Both the position numbers and the translations under genes were made by a program. Positions 3,553-5,993 of a stretch of 5,993 bases of DNA are shown here, in pieces. The stretch is from assembly GCA_002312935.1 (NCBI GenBank), contig DCAT01000022.1, forward strand, positions 33,193 to 39,185, written 5' to 3'. This DNA comes from Oceanospirillaceae bacterium UBA1126 (lineage in GTDB: Bacteria > Pseudomonadota > Gammaproteobacteria > Pseudomonadales > Balneatricaceae). Position 1 is the stretch's first letter; each line of letters begins with the position of its first letter. A model generated the notes under the pieces. That model did not search any database. It saw only the letters and a list, made by a program, of their open reading frames with translations, and was not told the DNA's origin.

Positions 3553-5993
3553 ATGCGTTTTGAAAAACTCACCAATCGTTTACAAGAAGCCATGGGCGAA
3601 GCCCAATCTTTGGCCCTTTCTTTAGACCACCAATTCATTGAGCCTGAGCACATGCTCAGTGCTTTACTGCAGCAGCAGGGGGGCTCGGCACAATCTTTAT
3701 TAGTTCAGGCGGGGGCAGATATGCCCATGTTACAAACTAAACTAAGTCAGCGCTTAAATAATATGGCCAAAGTAGCTAACGACAGTGGTGACGTGCACTT
3801 TGGTAATGGCTTGTCGCGGCTTTTTAACTTAGCTGAAAAGGCTGCTGGAAAACTAGGCGATCAATTTATTTCCAGTGAACAATTGATTGTGGCCTTGGTG
3901 CAAGACAAAAACGGTGTAGGTGGTTTGTTGGCAAAAGCTGGTGTGAAAGCTATTAAGCTAACTCAGGCTATAGATAAGCTGCGAGGTGGTGACAAAGTGG
4001 ATAGCCAAGGTGCAGAAGAGGAGCGTCAGGCGTTGGATAAATTCACCATTAACCTCACGCAGCGTGCTGAAGCTGGCAAGCTAGACCCTGTTATTGGTCG
4101 TGATGATGAGATTCGCCGTGCCATTCAAGTGTTGCAGCGTCGAACTAAAAATAACCCGGTGTTAATAGGTGAGCCAGGGGTAGGTAAAACAGCTATCGTA
4201 GAAGGTTTGGCCCAGCGAATTGTCAATGGTGAAGTGCCAGAAGGTTTAATTGGTAAACAAGTGTTGTCCTTGGATATGGGTGCACTTATTGCTGGTGCAA
4301 AATATCGTGGAGAATTTGAAGAGCGCCTTAAGAGTGTCCTCAATGAGCTGAGCAAACAAGAAGGTAACGTCATCTTGTTTATTGACGAAATTCATACCAT
4401 GGTAGGTGCAGGCAAAGGCGAAGGCGCAATGGATGCAGGCAACATGCTGAAGCCGGCCCTTGCCCGTGGAGAGTTGCATTGTTTGGGAGCCACTACCTTA
4501 GATGAATACCGTAAGTACATTGAAAAAGATGCTGCGCTTGAGCGTCGTTTTCAGAAAGTATTTGTAGGTGAGCCTACAGAACAAGCCACTATTGCAATAT
4601 TACGTGGGTTAAAAGAACGTTATGAATTACACCATGGTGTAGACATCACTGATTCTGCCATTATTGCGGCCGCACGATTGTCTCAACGCTATATTACTGA
4701 TCGCCAGTTACCAGATAAAGCCATCGATTTAATCGATGAAGCAGGAAGTCGTATTCGAATGGAAATGGACTCCAAACCTGAAGTAATGGATAAGCTTGAG
4801 CGTCACATGATTCAATTAAAGATTGAGCGTGAAGCACTAAGAAAAGAAACAGATAAAGCGGCTACTGCCCGTTTGAAAGGCTTAGAAGACGAGCTGGCTC
4901 AGCAAGAAAAAGAATTTGCTGACTTACTTGAAATTTGGAATGCCGAAAAGGCTTCTGTCTATGGCGTGCAAAAGGTTAAGGAAGAACTAGAAGTCGCACG
5001 ACAAGAGTTAGAAGTCGCCCGTCGTAATAGTAATCTGGGGAGAATGTCTGAATTGCAGTATGGAACGATTCCAGATCTAGAAAAACAACTAGAAGCAGCT
5101 TATGAGGCTGAAGGTTTAGAAACTACGCTATTGCGCAGCAAGGTAGGTGAAGAAGAAATTGCTGAAGTGGTGAGCATGTGGACAGGTATCCCTGTGAGGC
5201 GCATGTTGGCAGGTGAGCGAGAGAAACTTTTGAACATGGAGGACGCTTTGCACCATCAAGTTATTGGCCAATCTGAAGCCGTGTCTAGCGTTTCCAATGC
5301 TGTACGCCGCTCACGGTCTGGTTTGGCCGACCCAAATCGGCCTAATGGGTCTTTTCTATTCCTTGGGCCAACGGGTGTAGGGAAAACGGAATTATGTAAA
5401 TCTTTAGCGACCTTCTTATTTGATACAGAGCAAGCTATGGTGCGTATCGATATGTCTGAGTTTATGGAAAAACACTCAATAGCTCGGCTGATTGGTGCCC
5501 CGCCAGGTTATGTTGGGTATGAAGAAGGTGGTTATTTAACAGAGGCGGTTCGTCGCAGGCCTTACTCAGTGTTGTTACTAGATGAAGTTGAAAAGGCTCA
5601 CCCTGATGTGTTCAATATTTTGTTGCAGGTGCTAGACGATGGCCGGCTTACGGATGGCCAAGGTCGTACTGTGGACTTCCGTAATACAGTGATTGTGATG
5701 ACCTCAAACATGGGTTCGGATGTGATCCAAACCATGCCTGATGAAAGTCAGTACGAAGAAATGCGCACAGCAGTGCTAGATATAGTGGGCGCTCACTTTA
5801 GACCAGAATTACTCAACCGTATTGATGAGCTGGTGGTGTTCCATCCCTTAGGAAAAGAGCATGTCCGAGAAATAGCAGATATCCAGTTATTGAGGCTGCA
5901 TGAACGGTTACAGGAGCACGAGTTAAGCCTCCAGCTAACAGCTGCGGCTAAAAATCTGCTGGTGGAAGAGGGTTTTGATCCGGTATATGGAGC
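3553..5993 (+). CDS. clpB: ATP-dependent disaggregase ClpB (Hsp104 family), 3' end cut off
   Basis: ClpB is the cytoplasmic hexameric AAA+ chaperone that, with DnaK-DnaJ-GrpE, threads aggregated proteins through its pore to rescue them after heat stress. The frame stays open from the ATG to the window edge: 813 codons, against 857 in E. coli. Order: N domain (1 to about 142); first AAA+ module with Walker A GEPGVGKT (206-213), pore-loop Tyr251 in KYRGEFEE, Walker B ILFIDE (274-279) and Arg331-Arg332; the coiled-coil M domain (about 408-525, with MSELQYG at 498-504) that sets it apart from ClpA and ClpC; second AAA+ module with Walker A GPTGVGKT (605-612), pore Tyr653 in GAPPGYVGY, Walker B LLLDE (674-678) and Arg756 in LLNRIDE. 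Numbering is collinear with E. coli. There is no ClpP-binding IGL/IGF loop in the expected place, so it is not a protease partner. A sigma-32 promoter precedes it. Confidence 0.97.
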   Translation, partial: MRFEKLTNRLQEAMGEAQSLALSLDHQFIEPEHMLSALLQQQGGSAQSLLVQAGADMPMLQTKLSQRLNNMAKVANDSGDVHFGNGLSRLFNLAEKAAGKLGDQFISSEQLIVALVQDKNGVGGLLAKAGVKAIKLTQAIDKLRGGDKVDSQGAEEERQALDKFTINLTQRAEAGKLDPVIGRDDEIRRAIQVLQRRTKNNPVLIGEPGVGKTAIVEGLAQRIVNGEVPEGLIGKQVLSLDMGALIAGAKYRGEFEERLKSVLNELSKQEGNVILFIDEIHTMVGAGKGEGAMDAGNMLKPALARGELHCLGATTLDEYRKYIEKDAALERRFQKVFVGEPTEQATIAILRGLKERYELHHGVDITDSAIIAAARLSQRYITDRQLPDKAIDLIDEAGSRIRMEMDSKPEVMDKLERHMIQLKIEREALRKETDKAATARLKGLEDELAQQEKEFADLLEIWNAEKASVYGVQKVKEELEVARQELEVARRNSNLGRMSELQYGTIPDLEKQLEAAYEAEGLETTLLRSKVGEEEIAEVVSMWTGIPVRRMLAGEREKLLNMEDALHHQVIGQSEAVSSVSNAVRRSRSGLADPNRPNGSFLFLGPTGVGKTELCKSLATFLFDTEQAMVRIDMSEFMEKHSIARLIGAPPGYVGYEEGGYLTEAVRRRPYSVLLLDEVEKAHPDVFNILLQVLDDGRLTDGQGRTVDFRNTVIVMTSNMGSDVIQTMPDESQYEEMRTAVLDIVGAHFRPELLNRIDELVVFHPLGKEHVREIADIQLLRLHERLQEHELSLQLTAAAKNLLVEEGFDPVYG
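3983..3999 (+). promoter_or_regulatory. clpB: Internal translation start for short ClpB (GTG, codon 149)
   Basis: Codon 149 of clpB is GTG (3997-3999). Eight bases before it ends GAGGTG (3983-3988), six contiguous bases complementary to the 16S rRNA tail, a stronger Shine-Dalgarno sequence than the one for full-length ClpB. E. coli clpB is known to make a shorter protein lacking the N domain from a GTG at the same codon, Val149, and the two then form mixed hexamers. The surrounding residues (LRGGDKVDSQGAEEERQAL) also align with E. coli. The codon and the Shine-Dalgarno sequence are seen; use of the start here is inferred from that precedent. Confidence 0.75.

Noticed and set aside
4125..4479. 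Two overlapping minus-strand open frames of 82 and 77 codons
   Set aside because: Antisense shadows of the highly conserved first AAA+ module of clpB, with no recognisable protein features.

Overview
This window is a stretch of ordinary, dense chromosomal housekeeping DNA from a gammaproteobacterium. The main evidence is the block bamD (minus strand), then rluD, pgeF and clpB (plus strand), which is the arrangement in Escherichia coli and many other Gammaproteobacteria. All five proteins resemble gammaproteobacterial versions. The NadE fragment is closer, as I recall the sequences, to the Vibrio form than to the E. coli form. Base composition looks balanced. I cannot fix the genus; a marine, non-enteric gammaproteobacterium is a guess. 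I see no mobile element, CRISPR array, tRNA, rRNA or foreign-looking gene.

Layout. Positions 1-696 hold the 3' part of nadE (ammonia-dependent NAD+ synthetase), whose first roughly 50 codons lie before the window. It converges on bamD (704-1555, minus strand), with only 7 bp between the two stop codons. A 9-bp perfect hairpin sits inside the last nadE codons. The 133-bp gap 1556-1688 separates the divergent bamD and rluD. It holds a weak plus-strand -10 candidate and a perfect 15-bp palindrome just before rluD. rluD (1689-2660) and pgeF (2660-3418) overlap by one base in a TAATG junction and are probably translationally coupled. The 134-bp gap 3419-3552 holds a near-consensus heat-shock (sigma-32) promoter. 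clpB starts at 3553 and runs off the right edge after 813 codons, about 44 short of the E. coli length.

How the genes relate. They are a conserved neighbourhood rather than one pathway. NadE makes NAD+. BamD is an essential lipoprotein of the outer-membrane protein assembly machine. RluD pseudouridylates helix 69 of 23S rRNA. PgeF corrects misincorporated residues in peptidoglycan precursors. ClpB is the heat-shock disaggregase that works with DnaK. The sigma-32 site places clpB under heat-shock control independently of the rluD-pgeF unit upstream.

The observations most worth following are regulatory: the sigma-32 promoter, an in-frame GTG at clpB codon 149 with a strong Shine-Dalgarno sequence (the position of the known short-ClpB start in E. 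coli), the palindrome before rluD, and the hairpin in the end of nadE. I found no sign of a previously undescribed system.
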